A stretch of DNA of 64,000 nt from Winslowiella arboricola (GCF_025527015.1 NZ_JAODIM010000038.1:186001-250000); one strand, 5' to 3'; positions 39,375 to 49,118 are shown, counted from the first letter of the stretch. Numbers and translations: made by a program. Notes: generated by a model not told the origin, from the sequence alone.

Positions 39375-40198
39375 GCAGTATCAGTGAACTGATTACCCTG
39401 CCGCTGAGCTTTCCGTTTATGCAACGCGCGCTGCTGACGGCGATGGTCAGCGGTGCCGTCTGCGCCATCCTCTCCTGCTATCTGGTGCTTAAAGGCTGGT
39501 CGCTGATGGGCGATGCCATTTCTCATGCGGTGTTACCCGGCGTGGTGCTGGCGTATGTGGCTGGCGCACCGCTGGTCGTGGGCGCTTTCGCATCCGGGCT
39601 GTTCTGCGCCATTGCGACCGGCTATATCAAGGATAATTGCCGCATCAAAGAAGATACGGTGATGGGAATCGTTTTCTCCGGCATGTTTGCCATCGGGCTG
39701 GTGATATTTTCGCGTATTGAGAGCGATCAGCATCTGAGCCATATTCTGTTTGGTAATGTGCTGGGGATTACGCCAGCAGAATTTTGGCAATGCGTGGTGA
39801 TCAGCGCGATAGTGATTGTGGTGATGCTGGTGAAGCGCAAAGATATGCTGCTGTATTGCTTTGACCCGGCTCAGGCGCGCGTGATTGGGCTGCGGGTTAA
39901 ATGGCTGCATTATGGATTGCTGAGTATGCTGGCGCTGACTATCGTCGCCGCGCTACAGGCAATTGGTATTGTGCTGGTGATCGCCATGCTGATTACGCCG
40001 GGGATCACCGCCTTTATGCTGTGTCGCCGCTTTAGCGCGATGTTAATCTGCGCAGTGCTGACTTCGGTGTTCTCCTCCGTTACCGGCACGCTAGCCAGCT
40101 TCTGGCTGGATGCGGCCACTGGCCCCTGTATTGTCCTGATTCAGGCGGCGCTGTTTCTGCTGGCATGGTTGATCGCCAGCATCCGTACCTCGTCGTAG
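39371..40198 (+). CDS. sitD: Manganese/iron ABC transporter permease SitD
   Basis: A 275-residue second permease, homologous to SitC ([41 protein letters not shown]). Two different permeases are usual for Sit/Yfe systems. Last gene of the operon, followed by a REP-like palindrome. Confidence 0.94.
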   Translation: MSSISELITLPLSFPFMQRALLTAMVSGAVCAILSCYLVLKGWSLMGDAISHAVLPGVVLAYVAGAPLVVGAFASGLFCAIATGYIKDNCRIKEDTVMGIVFSGMFAIGLVIFSRIESDQHLSHILFGNVLGITPAEFWQCVVISAIVIVVMLVKRKDMLLYCFDPAQARVIGLRVKWLHYGLLSMLALTIVAALQAIGIVLVIAMLITPGITAFMLCRRFSAMLICAVLTSVFSSVTGTLASFWLDAATGPCIVLIQAALFLLAWLIASIRTSS

Positions 40199-40220
40199 CA
40201 GGCATTTTCGCCTTTTGCCC

Positions 40221-40244
40221 GGGAGCCGATAACGGCTCCCCTGC
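40221..40244. repeat. Single REP-like palindrome, second type
   Basis: GGGAGCCGATAACGGCTCCC followed by CTGC. Its reverse complement corresponds to the GTAG-headed unit at 61497-61520, with GCAG instead of GTAG. It lies 22 bases after the sitD stop. The remaining gap up to acrD is AT-rich promoter sequence with no gene. Confidence 0.65.
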
Positions 40245-40469
40245 CATTTCAGTAACGCCCTGCCGTCCTTTACGACGATCTTTTACATTTTCTCCTCAAT
40301 TTCTCCACGATTCTTCAATCTGTTGCGAGTAAAGTGATTTCTGACCGGATAAGCCTGAATCTACGAATAAATTTAAGCCGGTAGCCTCATCCTCTTCACC
40401 AATAACGCCGTTACTGGTGCATTTTCTACTGTGAGTTTTGACTAAACGCTGCTGAGGAGCTGTGATTCG

Positions 40470-43400
40470 ATGGCGAATTTCTTTATTGATCGCCCGATTT
40501 TTGCCTGGGTTTTGGCGATAATCATGTGTCTGACCGGCGTATTATCGATTATGTCACTGCCAATTGAGCAATATCCCGACCTCGCTCCGCCTAATGTGCG
40601 CATTACCGCTAACTACCCTGGCGCCTCGGCAGAAACGCTGGAAAACACCGTTACGCAGGTGATCGAGCAGAGCATGACCGGCATCGATAACCTGATGTAT
40701 ATGTCCTCGCAGAGCAGTAACACCGGCCAGGCGACCATTACGCTGACCTTTACCGCCGGCACCAATCCCGATGAAGCCCGTCAGCAGGTGCAAAACCAGC
40801 TGCAATCGGCCCTGCGCAAACTGCCGCAGGATGTGCAAAATCAGGGGGTGACGGTCAATAAAACCGGCGACACCAATATCCTGATGCTGGCGTTTGTCTC
40901 TACTGACGGCAGCATGGATAAACAGGATATCGCCGACTATGTTGCCAGTAATATCCAGGATCCGCTCAGCCGCGTCAGTGGCGTTGGTCAGGTGGATGCC
41001 TATGGCTCGCAATATGCCATGCGTATCTGGCTCGATCCGAACAAGCTGATTAATTATGCGATGACCACCGAAGATGTGGTCGATGCGATTACCTCACAGA
41101 ATAGCCAGATCGCCGTCGGCCAGGTTGGCGGTACCCCTTCGGTGGATAATCAGGCGTTAAATGCCACCATTAATTCGCAGTCATTGTTACAGACTCCCGA
41201 GCAGTTTAAACAGATCACCCTGCGCACTAATCAGGACGGCTCGGTAGTGACACTGGGCGACGTCGCCGACGTCGCGCTGGGAGCAGAAAAATATGACTAT
41301 CTCAGCCGCTACAACGGCCAGGCGGCATCCGGTTTAGGGGTTAAACTGGCGTCCGGCGCCAATGAGCTGGAAACCGATAAGCTGGTACGGGCGCGTATTG
41401 CCGAGCTTACGCCTTTCTTCCCGCATGGTCTTGAGGCCAAAGTCGCCTATGAAACCACGCCTTTTGTTACCGCATCGATCCATGACGTAGTGAAGACCCT
41501 GTTTGAAGCCGTGCTGCTGGTATTCCTGGTGATGTATCTGTTCCTGCAAAACTTCCGCGCCACCCTGATCCCGACCATTGCGGTGCCGGTGGTGCTGCTC
41601 GGCACCTTCTCGGTGCTCTATATCTGCGGCTTCAGTATTAATACCCTCACGATGTTCGCCATGGTGCTGGCCATCGGCCTGCTGGTGGACGACGCGATTG
41701 TGGTGGTTGAAAACGTCGAACGTGTTATGAGTGAGGAAGGCCTGTCGCCGCGTGATGCGACACGTAAATCGATGGGGCAGATCCAGGGCGCGCTGGTGGG
41801 CATCGCGCTGGTGCTCTCTGCAGTGTTTATTCCGATGGCGTTCTTTGGCGGCACGACAGGTGCCATTTACCGCCAGTTCTCGATCACTATCGTCGCCGCG
41901 ATGGTATTGTCGGTGCTGGTCGCGATGGTGCTGACGCCAGCGCTCTGCTCTACCCTGCTAAAGCCGCTGGCGCAGGGTCACCATCATGGCCGGCGTGGCT
42001 TTTTCGGCTGGTTTAACCGCATGTTTAACCGTAACAGTGAGCGCTATGAACGCGGGGTGGCGAAAATCCTGCAAAAAAGCGGCCGCTGGATCCTGCTCTA
42101 TCTGGCGATAATCGGCATTATGGCGTTTCTGTTCCTGCGCCTGCCGACGTCTTTCTTACCGCTGGAAGATCGTGGGGTGTTTACCACCCAGGTACAGTTA
42201 CCGCCTGGCTCAACCCAGCAACAAACGCTGAAAGTCGTGCAAAAAGTTGAGAACTACTATCTGACTCATGAACAGGAGAATGTGCAGTCGGTATTCGCCA
42301 CCGTCGGTTCCGGCCCTGGCGGTAACGGGCAAAACGTTGCGCGCCTGTTTATCCGCCTGAAAGACTGGCCAGATCGCCCGGGCACCGATCGGACTTCTTT
42401 TGCCATTATCGAACGCGCCACCCACGCCTTTCGCAAAATAAACGAAGCGCGCGTGATTGCCAGTAGCCCCCCGGCGATCACCGGCATGGGTAACTCGGCG
42501 GGCTTTGATATGGAACTGCAGGATCACGCCGGTATTGGTCACACCCAATTGATGCAGATGCGCGATAAACTGCTGGAGCTGGCGGGACAAAACCCGGCAC
42601 TGGCCCGCGTGCGTCATAATGGTCTGGATGACAGCCCGCAATTGCGTATTGATATCGATCAGCGTAAAGCGCAGGCACTGGGCGTCTCACTTGATGATAT
42701 TAATGACACGCTGAAAACCGGCTGGGGCTCGACCTACGTCAATGACTTTCTTGATCGTGGCCGGGTGAAAAAAGTCTATGTGCAGGCGGCAGCAAAATAT
42801 CGCATGTTGCCGGACGATATCAGCAAGTGGTATGTGCGCAACAGCAACGGCGGCATGGTGCCATTTACCGCCTTTGCCAAAACATCATGGGAAACCGGTT
42901 CGCCGCGGCTGGAACGCTACAATGGCTACTCCGCGCTGGAGATTGTGGGTGAATCAGCAGCGGGCGTCAGTAACGGCACGGCAATGGATGTGATGGAACA
43001 GCTGGTGAGTCAGTTACCGCTGGGTGTCGGTTATCAGTGGACAGGCGCGTCTTATCAGGAACGCCTGTCCGGCTCACAGGCACCGGCGCTGTATGCCATC
43101 TCACTGCTGGTGGTATTCCTCTGTCTGGCGGCGCTGTATGAGAGCTGGTCAGTACCTTTCTCGGTAATGCTGGTGGTGCCATTGGGTGTAATTGGTGCGC
43201 TGGTTGCTACCTGGATGCGTGGGCTGGAAAATGATGTCTATTTCCAGGTCGGGTTACTGACGGTAATTGGTCTGGCGGCGAAGAACGCAATTTTAATTGT
43301 TGAATTTGCCAATGAGATGAACAGTAAGGGACGCGACCTGGTTGAATCAACCCTGGAAGCCTCGCGCCAGCGCCTGCGCCCGATTTTGATGACCTCACTG

Positions 43401-43586
43401 GCGTTTGTATTCGGCGTGTTACCCATGGCAATCAGTAGCGGTGCTGGCTCAGGCAGCCAGCATGCGGTGGGCACCGGGGTAATGGGCGGGATGATCTCGG
43501 CGACGGTGCTGGCAATTTTCTTTGTCCCGCTGTTTTTTGTCGTGGTGCGTCAGCGCTTCCCGCTTAAAACGAAAGTGACCGACTAA
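40470..43586 (+). CDS. acrD: Multidrug efflux RND pump AcrD
   Basis: A 1038-residue HAE1-family inner-membrane pump (E. coli AcrD has 1037) that exports aminoglycosides and other amphiphiles through AcrA and TolC. It has twelve membrane segments and two large periplasmic loops. The proton-relay aspartates are in [19 protein letters not shown], and the relay lysine in [17 protein letters not shown]. No adaptor gene is adjacent, as for acrD in E. coli, and ypfM-yffB-dapE follow as there, so AcrD is preferred over AcrB. Confidence 0.93.
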   Translation: MANFFIDRPIFAWVLAIIMCLTGVLSIMSLPIEQYPDLAPPNVRITANYPGASAETLENTVTQVIEQSMTGIDNLMYMSSQSSNTGQATITLTFTAGTNPDEARQQVQNQLQSALRKLPQDVQNQGVTVNKTGDTNILMLAFVSTDGSMDKQDIADYVASNIQDPLSRVSGVGQVDAYGSQYAMRIWLDPNKLINYAMTTEDVVDAITSQNSQIAVGQVGGTPSVDNQALNATINSQSLLQTPEQFKQITLRTNQDGSVVTLGDVADVALGAEKYDYLSRYNGQAASGLGVKLASGANELETDKLVRARIAELTPFFPHGLEAKVAYETTPFVTASIHDVVKTLFEAVLLVFLVMYLFLQNFRATLIPTIAVPVVLLGTFSVLYICGFSINTLTMFAMVLAIGLLVDDAIVVVENVERVMSEEGLSPRDATRKSMGQIQGALVGIALVLSAVFIPMAFFGGTTGAIYRQFSITIVAAMVLSVLVAMVLTPALCSTLLKPLAQGHHHGRRGFFGWFNRMFNRNSERYERGVAKILQKSGRWILLYLAIIGIMAFLFLRLPTSFLPLEDRGVFTTQVQLPPGSTQQQTLKVVQKVENYYLTHEQENVQSVFATVGSGPGGNGQNVARLFIRLKDWPDRPGTDRTSFAIIERATHAFRKINEARVIASSPPAITGMGNSAGFDMELQDHAGIGHTQLMQMRDKLLELAGQNPALARVRHNGLDDSPQLRIDIDQRKAQALGVSLDDINDTLKTGWGSTYVNDFLDRGRVKKVYVQAAAKYRMLPDDISKWYVRNSNGGMVPFTAFAKTSWETGSPRLERYNGYSALEIVGESAAGVSNGTAMDVMEQLVSQLPLGVGYQWTGASYQERLSGSQAPALYAISLLVVFLCLAALYESWSVPFSVMLVVPLGVIGALVATWMRGLENDVYFQVGLLTVIGLAAKNAILIVEFANEMNSKGRDLVESTLEASRQRLRPILMTSLAFVFGVLPMAISSGAGSGSQHAVGTGVMGGMISATVLAIFFVPLFFVVVRQRFPLKTKVTD

Positions 43587-43590
43587 AAAA

Positions 43591-43626
43591 CAAGGCAGCC
43601 AACATGTTGGCTGCCTTTATTCATTT
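43591..43626. terminator. Bidirectional terminator between acrD and ypfM
   Basis: AAGGCAGCCAAC-ATG-TTGGCTGCCTT with A-rich and T-rich flanks. It ends acrD, and on the other strand can end ypfM. Confidence 0.85.
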
Positions 43627-43683
43627 TGCTGTGGTCAGAGTTTATCGCAATAAAGACTGTAACTGCTTTTCTAATAGAATCGC

Positions 43684-43743
43684 TTACTTACGCAACATTG
43701 CTTCAATAAAGTCTTTCCAGTTCCCAAGTTCTAAATCGATCAT
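43684..43743 (-). CDS. ypfM: Small protein YpfM, 19 residues
   Basis: The reverse strand encodes MIDLELGNWKDFIEAMLRK with a TAA stop and GAGGGC upstream. It differs from my recollection of E. coli YpfM (MIELELGNWKDFIEVMLRK) at two positions and lies at the same place, between acrD and yffB. It is an amphipathic small protein of unknown function. The conservation shows that it is a real gene. Confidence 0.9.
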   Translation of the reverse strand: MIDLELGNWKDFIEAMLRK

Positions 43744-43929
43744 GATGCCCTCTCTTATAATTAGCGCCAGTATACGCTGGTTTTTTATCGGGGTGAATAG
43801 TTTGGCGCTGTAATGACTATCGGCATTTTTAATCAAAACTGTAAATTTTTTTGATACTCATATATATTTTGAATAAATCTTCGCAACCACTGATTAACTA
43901 TGCCAAACGAAAAATAAAGGAGCCTGTGA

Positions 43930-44367
43930 ATGGGTTTTATTCTCAAAACCAAAGATGATAATCCACCAGTTAACTGGCAACAGCTGGCAGAGATGATTGC
44001 ACGCGCTGGTCTGAGCGCGCGCGATCCACAAATTCTGCAACGCGCTTATCAACACAGTCAGTTTGTCTGGTTTGGCTATGTTGACGGTAAGCTGATGGCA
44101 ACGGCCCATGCCATTAGCGATTTGACTTATACCTCTTATCTCTCCGACGTGATTATTGATCCGCAGTATCAGGGTAACGGCTATGGCCGCCAGCTGATGC
44201 AGGCTATCCTTGAGGCCCTGTCGCCTTTTGGCAAAGTGGTTATCTACTCAATGCTGGATAAAATAGAGTTTTACCAGAACCTGCAATTCCACCGGTTGAA
44301 TAGCGCGATGGTTTACGCGCCGGATAGTATTATTAAAGTTTTACGCAATGGGAAATTCATAGATTAA
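43930..44367 (+). CDS. GNAT-family N-acetyltransferase
   Basis: A 145-residue protein. GNAT motif A is DVIIDPQYQGNGYGRQLMQAI, and KIEFYQNLQFHRL matches motif B. Residues 44-62 (QFVWFGYVDGKLMATAHAI) are the usual central strands. AGGAG precedes the start. The flanks are AT-rich and hold the hok/sok repeats, and E. coli has no gene here, so it is probably an insertion. The substrate is unknown. Confidence 0.83.
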   Translation: MGFILKTKDDNPPVNWQQLAEMIARAGLSARDPQILQRAYQHSQFVWFGYVDGKLMATAHAISDLTYTSYLSDVIIDPQYQGNGYGRQLMQAILEALSPFGKVVIYSMLDKIEFYQNLQFHRLNSAMVYAPDSIIKVLRNGKFID

Positions 44368-44473
44368 ATAATAATTAAATTTATTATTAATTGCATTGAT
44401 AATAATGAAATAAAAAAGGTGCCTGAACTGCTGATCACCACAACCCGTCAGGCGGGGTTTCCCCCGCCTGTGG

Positions 44474-44625
44474 TTAGCTCTTAACTTCGTAGGCTAATAG
44501 CGCCATATATTCATTACCACCATGAGTAATACGCACCTCGCATAAGCGATCGCGTACCAGCCACAGGCAGGAAAGAATTGTGAAACAAAGCACAATCAGT
44601 CCCTGTAATAATGCTTTTTTGGCAT
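44474..44625 (-). CDS. hok: Hok-type membrane toxin, joined by a putative -1 frameshift (copy 1)
   Basis: GGAG and ATGAAA lead to ATG CCA AAA AAG CAT, which in the start frame stops after nine codons. A -1 shift at A-AAA-AAG gives a 50-residue protein: MPKKALLQGLIVLCF, a membrane segment, then WLVRDRLCEVRITHGGNEY and ending ALLAYEVKS. RDxLCEV and AYE are the Hok signatures, and HokA of E. coli starts MPQKYRLLSLIVICF. Hok proteins depolarise the inner membrane. In this copy a TTG upstream is also in frame with the toxin. A simple one-base deletion (pseudogene) or homopolymer error is the alternative. Confidence 0.62.
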
Positions 44626-44689
44626 TTTCATCTCCGTTGCATTTCTGCAATTAAGAGGCTATCCTGACATTGTTGGTGTGTCGGGACGG

Positions 44690-44748
44690 CCTCAGGTTAA
44701 TAGAATATTGACCTGGGGCCTTCTTCTGCCTGCTCCCGACAATACCTG
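44690..44748 (+). ncRNA. sok: Putative Sok antisense RNA, copy 1
   Basis: By analogy with R1, the antisense RNA is read from the plus strand across the leader of the hok mRNA, here the stretch with CTCAGGTTAATAGAATATTG. The ends are approximate and no promoter is certain. Confidence 0.35.
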
Positions 44749-44902
44749 AAGCAGACAGCTTCAGGCACCCGGCAGAATTCTAACCTGTATTATTCCACTG
44801 CGTCATTAGTCGAAAGATTAATAAACATCAAAATAAAAAAAGAAAGGGCGCCTGAATACCTGATCACCACAACCCGTCAGGCGGGGTTTCCCCCGCCTGT
44901 GG

Positions 44903-45054
44903 TTAGCTCTTAACTTCGTAGTTTAAAAGCGCCATATAGTTATTACTTCCGTGAGTAATACGCACCTCGCATAAGCGATCGCGTACCAGCCACAGGCAGG
45001 AAAGAATTGTCAGACAAAGCACAATCAGTCCCTGTAATAATGCTTTTTTGGCAT
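44903..45054 (-). CDS. hok: Hok-type membrane toxin, joined by a putative -1 frameshift (copy 2)
   Basis: It has the same layout as copy 1: GGAG, ATTAAG, ATG CCA AAA AAG CAT, with the start frame stopping after nine codons and the -1 frame giving MPKKALLQGLIVLCLTILS, WLVRDRLCEVRITHGSNNY and ALLNYEVKS (50 residues). Here an in-frame TAA just before the ATG closes the toxin frame, so no upstream start can replace frameshifting. The six-A run is the same as in copy 1. Confidence 0.62.
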
Positions 45055-45116
45055 CTTAATCTCCGTTGCATTTCTGCAATTAAGAGGTTACCCTGACATT
45101 GTGTGGTGTCGGGGCG

Positions 45117-45172
45117 GCCTCAGGCTCATGAAATATTGACCTGGGGCCTTCTTCTGTCTGCTCCCGACAATA
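45117..45172 (+). ncRNA. sok: Putative Sok antisense RNA, copy 2
   Basis: Antisense region of repeat unit 2, opposite the hok leader (CTCAGGCTCATGAAATATTG). It differs from copy 1 in the recognition stretch, so the two antisense RNAs may not cross-regulate fully. Ends approximate. Confidence 0.32.
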
Positions 45173-45358
45173 CCTGAAGCAGACAGCTTCAGGCACCCGA
45201 TATCATTCTACCCGCTGTTATTTCACTTCGTCATTAGCCATATGGTTAACAAACTATAAAAACCCGAGGCAGATCGAAAAATAATATTGTATTGCTCACT
45301 CAATTTATTGCATGATCACCATTAATATTAAATATAAAATAATTACCAGGAGAATAAT

Positions 45359-45748
45359 GTGACTGATACAAATCAGAAGCCCGCGCTGACGATGTACGGC
45401 ATCAAAAATTGCGATACGATTAAAAAAGCCCGCCGCTACCTGGAAAGCCAGCAGATTGATTTTCAGTTTCATGATTACCGCGCGGATGGCCTTGAGCGCG
45501 AATTATTACAGGGTTTTATCGATAAACTGGGTTATCCGGCACTGCTAAACACCCGTGGCACCACCTGGCGTAAACTGCCCGAAGAGCAGCGCAACGCAAT
45601 TGATAATGCCGATGCCGATGCCGCACGGGAACTGATGCTGGCACAACCTGCAATCATCAAACGCCCATTGCTCTGCGACGCCAGCGGCTCTATGCTGCTG
45701 GGCTTTAGTGAAGAAACTTATCAGCAGTTTATGCAGGAGAAGTCATAA
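45359..45748 (+). CDS. yffB: ArsC-family protein YffB
   Basis: A 129-residue thioredoxin-fold protein of the ArsC/Spx family. It has one redox cysteine in [18 protein letters not shown], and the conserved [17 protein letters not shown] and [11 protein letters not shown] blocks. It starts at GTG behind AGGAG, with ten more N-terminal residues than E. coli YffB. It is two bases upstream of dapE, in the conserved yffB-dapE-ypfN order. Biochemical role unclear; it probably binds glutathione rather than reducing arsenate. Confidence 0.92.
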   Translation: MTDTNQKPALTMYGIKNCDTIKKARRYLESQQIDFQFHDYRADGLERELLQGFIDKLGYPALLNTRGTTWRKLPEEQRNAIDNADADAARELMLAQPAIIKRPLLCDASGSMLLGFSEETYQQFMQEKS

Positions 45749-45749
45749 T

Positions 45750-46877
45750 ATGTTCTGTCCGGTCATTGAGCTGACGCAGCAGCTCATTCGTCGCCCTTCC
45801 CTCAGCCCGGATGATGCCGGCTGCCAGGCTATCCTGATCCAGCGCCTGCAAGCGATTGGCTTCACTATTGAGCCGATGAATATCGACGATACGCTCAACT
45901 TTTGGGCATGGCGCGGTCAGGGCGAAACTTTAGCCTTTGCGGGTCATACCGATGTGGTACCGACCGGCGACGCCAGCCGCTGGATTAATCCACCTTTTGA
46001 ACCGGCTATTCGTGACGGCATGTTATTTGGTCGTGGCACTGCCGATATGAAAGGCTCGCTGGCGGCAATGGTGGTGGCAGCTGAACGCTTTGTGGCAGCA
46101 AATCCTGACCATAAAGGTCGCCTGGCATTTTTAATCACCTCTGATGAAGAGGCCAGCGGCGCCAACGGCACGGTAAAAGTGGTAGAAAAACTGATGGCGC
46201 GCAATGAACGCCTCGACTACTGCCTGGTGGGTGAGCCATCCAGTACGGAAGTGGTAGGTGACGTGGTGAAAAATGGCCGTCGTGGCTCAATAACCGCTAA
46301 TCTGACCATTCATGGCGTGCAGGGTCACGTGGCTTATCCGCATCTGGCGGATAACCCGGTGCACCGCGTGATGCCAGCGTTAAATGAGCTGGTTGCCACC
46401 GAATGGGATCAGGGCAATGAATTTTTCCCTGCCACCAGTATGCAGATTGCTAATGTGCAGGCCGGTACTGGCAGTAATAATGTGATCCCCGGTGAATGCT
46501 TTGTACAGTTCAATTTCCGCTTTAGTACCGAGCTGACCGGCGAGCTGATTCAACAGCGCGTTCAGCAGCTGCTCGATCGCCACCAGCTGCGCTATACCAT
46601 TGAGTGGAAACTTTCCGGCCAGCCATTCCTGACCACCCGCGGTAAGCTGGTTGATGCGGTGGTGAACGCCGTTGAGCACTATAATGAAATTAAACCGCAG
46701 TTGCTGACCACCGGTGGCACTTCAGATGGTCGTTTTATCGCGCGTATGGGTGCACAGGTTGTTGAGCTGGGGCCGGTAAACGCCACCATCCACAAAATTA
46801 ACGAGTGCGTTAAAGCTGCTGACCTGCAACTGCTTAGCCGTATGTATCAACGTATTATGGAACAGCTGGTCGCATAA
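45750..46877 (+). CDS. dapE: Succinyl-diaminopimelate desuccinylase
   Basis: A 375-residue dizinc hydrolase of the lysine/meso-diaminopimelate pathway. Metal ligands are visible in [42 protein letters not shown] and [11 protein letters not shown]. The start [20 protein letters not shown] aligns with E. coli DapE and has AGGAG upstream, so the 14-codon upstream extension inside yffB is rejected. Essential for peptidoglycan precursor supply. Confidence 0.97.
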   Translation: MFCPVIELTQQLIRRPSLSPDDAGCQAILIQRLQAIGFTIEPMNIDDTLNFWAWRGQGETLAFAGHTDVVPTGDASRWINPPFEPAIRDGMLFGRGTADMKGSLAAMVVAAERFVAANPDHKGRLAFLITSDEEASGANGTVKVVEKLMARNERLDYCLVGEPSSTEVVGDVVKNGRRGSITANLTIHGVQGHVAYPHLADNPVHRVMPALNELVATEWDQGNEFFPATSMQIANVQAGTGSNNVIPGECFVQFNFRFSTELTGELIQQRVQQLLDRHQLRYTIEWKLSGQPFLTTRGKLVDAVVNAVEHYNEIKPQLLTTGGTSDGRFIARMGAQVVELGPVNATIHKINECVKAADLQLLSRMYQRIMEQLVA

Positions 46878-46901
46878 GCGTCTCGCTGTGGAGAAGAGAT
46901 C

Positions 46902-47090
46902 ATGGAGTGGTTTAAAGAGTACTGGTGGATTCTGATTATCGTGCTGATGGTTGGCATACTGATGAATGTCTATAAAGACCTGAAACGTATCGATCATAAA
47001 AAGTTTATGGACAATAAGCCTGATCTGCCACCCCATCGTGATTTTAACGATAAATGGGATGACGAAGACGACTGGCCGAAAAAGAAATAA
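46902..47090 (+). CDS. ypfN: Small membrane protein YpfN (UPF0370)
   Basis: 62 residues: one membrane segment ([21 protein letters not shown]) with a cytoplasmic-type tail [20 protein letters not shown] and an acidic, lysine-rich end. This is the UPF0370 pattern, four residues shorter than E. coli YpfN. It follows dapE with GAAGAGATC as ribosome site. Function unknown. Confidence 0.92.
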   Translation: MEWFKEYWWILIIVLMVGILMNVYKDLKRIDHKKFMDNKPDLPPHRDFNDKWDDEDDWPKKK

Positions 47091-47096
47091 TCAGCC

Positions 47097-49112
47097 TCAC
47101 TTTCCTCTCCCGTCCGGGAGAGGAAAATATTCAGATACTTGTTTGCTTATCGCACCGCATGGATCGAAATCCGCTAAAGCCAGCCGGGCTTCCTGACGCC
47201 AGCGCTGTAGTAAGGCTTTGCGCCCGGCTAATCCCAACGAGCGGCATAACTCACCGACCGACAGTTGCCGGGTAATCGCTCCGCGTAGTGCAGGCAGCGC
47301 CAGCGACGAGCGCGCCAGTAAGCGTCCCAGCGCAGGCATCGCGGCTTCAAACGGACGATGCGCAAAGGCGAATCCGGCCACTTCCTGTCCGTCCGCGTGG
47401 TTAAATTCCTGCTGTAAATCACAGACTATCGCCAGCGATTGATCAAGCTGTTGCTGCAACCAGTAGTAGTCACGCGCCAGCCGTTTTACCGCGCGCTGTG
47501 TAAGATCGCGCCCTGCTGCACTGACTGGCAATAACGCCATCGCGCTGTAACAGCCACTGCTGGCTTCACGCTGGGTGCCGATGCGCACCAGCTGAAAACC
47601 ACAAGCCTGCCAGAACTGCCAAAGTTCATCGGTATAGCCGAAACTGACTGACAGAAAATCCAGTCCGGCCGCACCGGCAACGCACTGCGCTATCAACTGT
47701 CTTCCGATGCCGCAGCGGCGGCGCGCGGGCGTGATGGCAATGCGTGAAATACGCCTTGAACGCAGCTGCGCCGCCTCAGGAAAGCCTGAATGTGCTGCCA
47801 GCGACTGCGCCACCAGATTACCGCGCGGACGGCGAGCCCCTGCCCATACCGCAGACGCCAGCTCAGCGCTCAGCCCTCCCTCGTCAACCAGCCACAGCGC
47901 CGCGCACACTTGTTGCTGACAATACGCGGCAACAAAATGCATGCCCTGCGCATCCATCATACGGCGTAAATCCAGCGGTGAGGTGCGATAGTGCGCGCTG
48001 GTCAGCAGCTGGTATAACGCCGTCAGCGACGCTGGCCGGGCCAGCCAGTCACTCTGCTCAGCACGCTGAAAATGCACTTCTCCGCTACTGCTAAAGCTGC
48101 CGCCTTCATCAAACAGCAAACTGCGTTCAACAAAACTTTCCAGCGGATCGTTCAACGCCCAGCGTAGCGGCTGATCAAGGGTGAAAAACTGCGCCTGCGG
48201 CAGCGCAGCACAAAACTTCAACAGAAAACCGCGACCGGTGCCTTCATAGCCCTGCACGGTAGTGGTCAGCAGGACGCGCGGAAAATAGCGGATTAAGCGC
48301 TGTAATATCGGCGCCGGGATCGCCGCCGCTTCATCGATCAACAACCAGTCAACTTGTGCCGGTGGCTGACTGGCGCAGGCAGCTAACAGCGTATCGGGCG
48401 CATAAAACCGAAATGCCTCTCCGGCAAACTGCGCCAGCACATCGGTTGATACTTTGGCCGGTGCGGTGACCCAACATTTTCCCGGCCAGCGTTGTGCCAG
48501 CATACCAGCCAGTGCCGATTTACCGCGTCCCCGTGGGGCAGTGAGCACCGACACACCTGGCGGTGCGGTCAGCAACTGCTGTAACAGCCGCTGTTGCTGT
48601 TGTTGCCCCTCAGGCTGCCAGTCGGCCGCTGCAGGTAAGGGTTGCAGGCGAAGCGGCGCATCCTGGCGCAGGATCGCTACACGTTTATCGCTTAACAGTT
48701 GTTGTTGCAGGTGGGCGACAAAATTGGGCGTAGCGATGGCCTCTGCAGCATCATTCCAGCGCAGTGAATCGCGGTCGATAGCGGCTGACCATGCCTGCCA
48801 TGGCGGCACCAGCAGCAATAACCAGCTACCGGCCAGCAGTGTGCCCGCCAGAGCGGCGAAGGCTTCGGCATGGAAACCTTTGCGGGCATCAAATAGCGCG
48901 TGACGAAACTCCTGCCCCAGCAAGTTACGCAGCGCACCTGGCGCACAATGTGGTTGCTGCTGTGCTGCTTCACCCACCCACAGCCAGTCGCCTGCCAGCT
49001 GCGCCTGCCACTGCTCTGCCTGATGCTGGCACCACTGTGCATCGCCGCTGATCACCAGCAAACGACGCATGCCCTGACGCTGCATCTGCGTGGTAAGCTT
49101 TTGCAGATCCAT
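47097..49112 (-). CDS. tmcA: tRNA(Met) cytidine acetyltransferase
   Basis: A 671-residue enzyme that forms N4-acetylcytidine at the wobble position of elongator tRNA-Met. The N-terminal RNA-helicase-like module has Walker A VLTAPRGRGKSALAG and Walker B LLIDEAAAIPAP. The GNAT domain has ITPARRRCGIGRQLIAQCV, and a C-terminal tail follows. The last ten codons (YFPLPDGRGK) form a 12-bp perfect palindrome at 47101-47126. It is convergent with ypfN, which ends six bases away. Confidence 0.94.
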   Translation of the reverse strand: MDLQKLTTQMQRQGMRRLLVISGDAQWCQHQAEQWQAQLAGDWLWVGEAAQQQPHCAPGALRNLLGQEFRHALFDARKGFHAEAFAALAGTLLAGSWLLLLVPPWQAWSAAIDRDSLRWNDAAEAIATPNFVAHLQQQLLSDKRVAILRQDAPLRLQPLPAAADWQPEGQQQQQRLLQQLLTAPPGVSVLTAPRGRGKSALAGMLAQRWPGKCWVTAPAKVSTDVLAQFAGEAFRFYAPDTLLAACASQPPAQVDWLLIDEAAAIPAPILQRLIRYFPRVLLTTTVQGYEGTGRGFLLKFCAALPQAQFFTLDQPLRWALNDPLESFVERSLLFDEGGSFSSSGEVHFQRAEQSDWLARPASLTALYQLLTSAHYRTSPLDLRRMMDAQGMHFVAAYCQQQVCAALWLVDEGGLSAELASAVWAGARRPRGNLVAQSLAAHSGFPEAAQLRSRRISRIAITPARRRCGIGRQLIAQCVAGAAGLDFLSVSFGYTDELWQFWQACGFQLVRIGTQREASSGCYSAMALLPVSAAGRDLTQRAVKRLARDYYWLQQQLDQSLAIVCDLQQEFNHADGQEVAGFAFAHRPFEAAMPALGRLLARSSLALPALRGAITRQLSVGELCRSLGLAGRKALLQRWRQEARLALADFDPCGAISKQVSEYFPLPDGRGK

Positions 49113-49118
49113 TAAAGA

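Larger units (their letters stand above)
44419..44809 (-). repeat. hok/sok-type locus, repeat unit 1
   Basis: A 391-base unit repeated at 44846-45237 with scattered substitutions. On the minus strand it has the layout of hok mRNA from plasmid R1: 5' stem GCCTGAAGC / GCTTCAGG, a CAGAAGAAGGCCCC block, CAGGATAGCCTCTTA before the ribosome site, then the toxin frame and a 3' hairpin CCACAGGCGGGG / CCCCGCCTG. The 3' end TTCAGGCACC is complementary to the 5' end GGTGCCTGAA, as expected for fold-back inhibition. Confidence 0.8.
44846..45237 (-). repeat. hok/sok-type locus, repeat unit 2
   Basis: A second copy, 392 bases, in the same orientation with the same elements. The 5' GGGTGCCTGAA pairs with 3' TTCAGGCGCCC with one G-U pair, so fold-back pairing is kept despite sequence change. 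Differences from unit 1 cluster in the leader and in wobble positions of the toxin frame. Confidence 0.8.

Noticed and set aside
44474-44655. TTG start in frame with the toxin as the true start of hok copy 1
   Set aside because: No ribosome site before the TTG, and in copy 2 the same frame is closed by a TAA. A common mechanism for both copies is more likely the ATG with a frame change.
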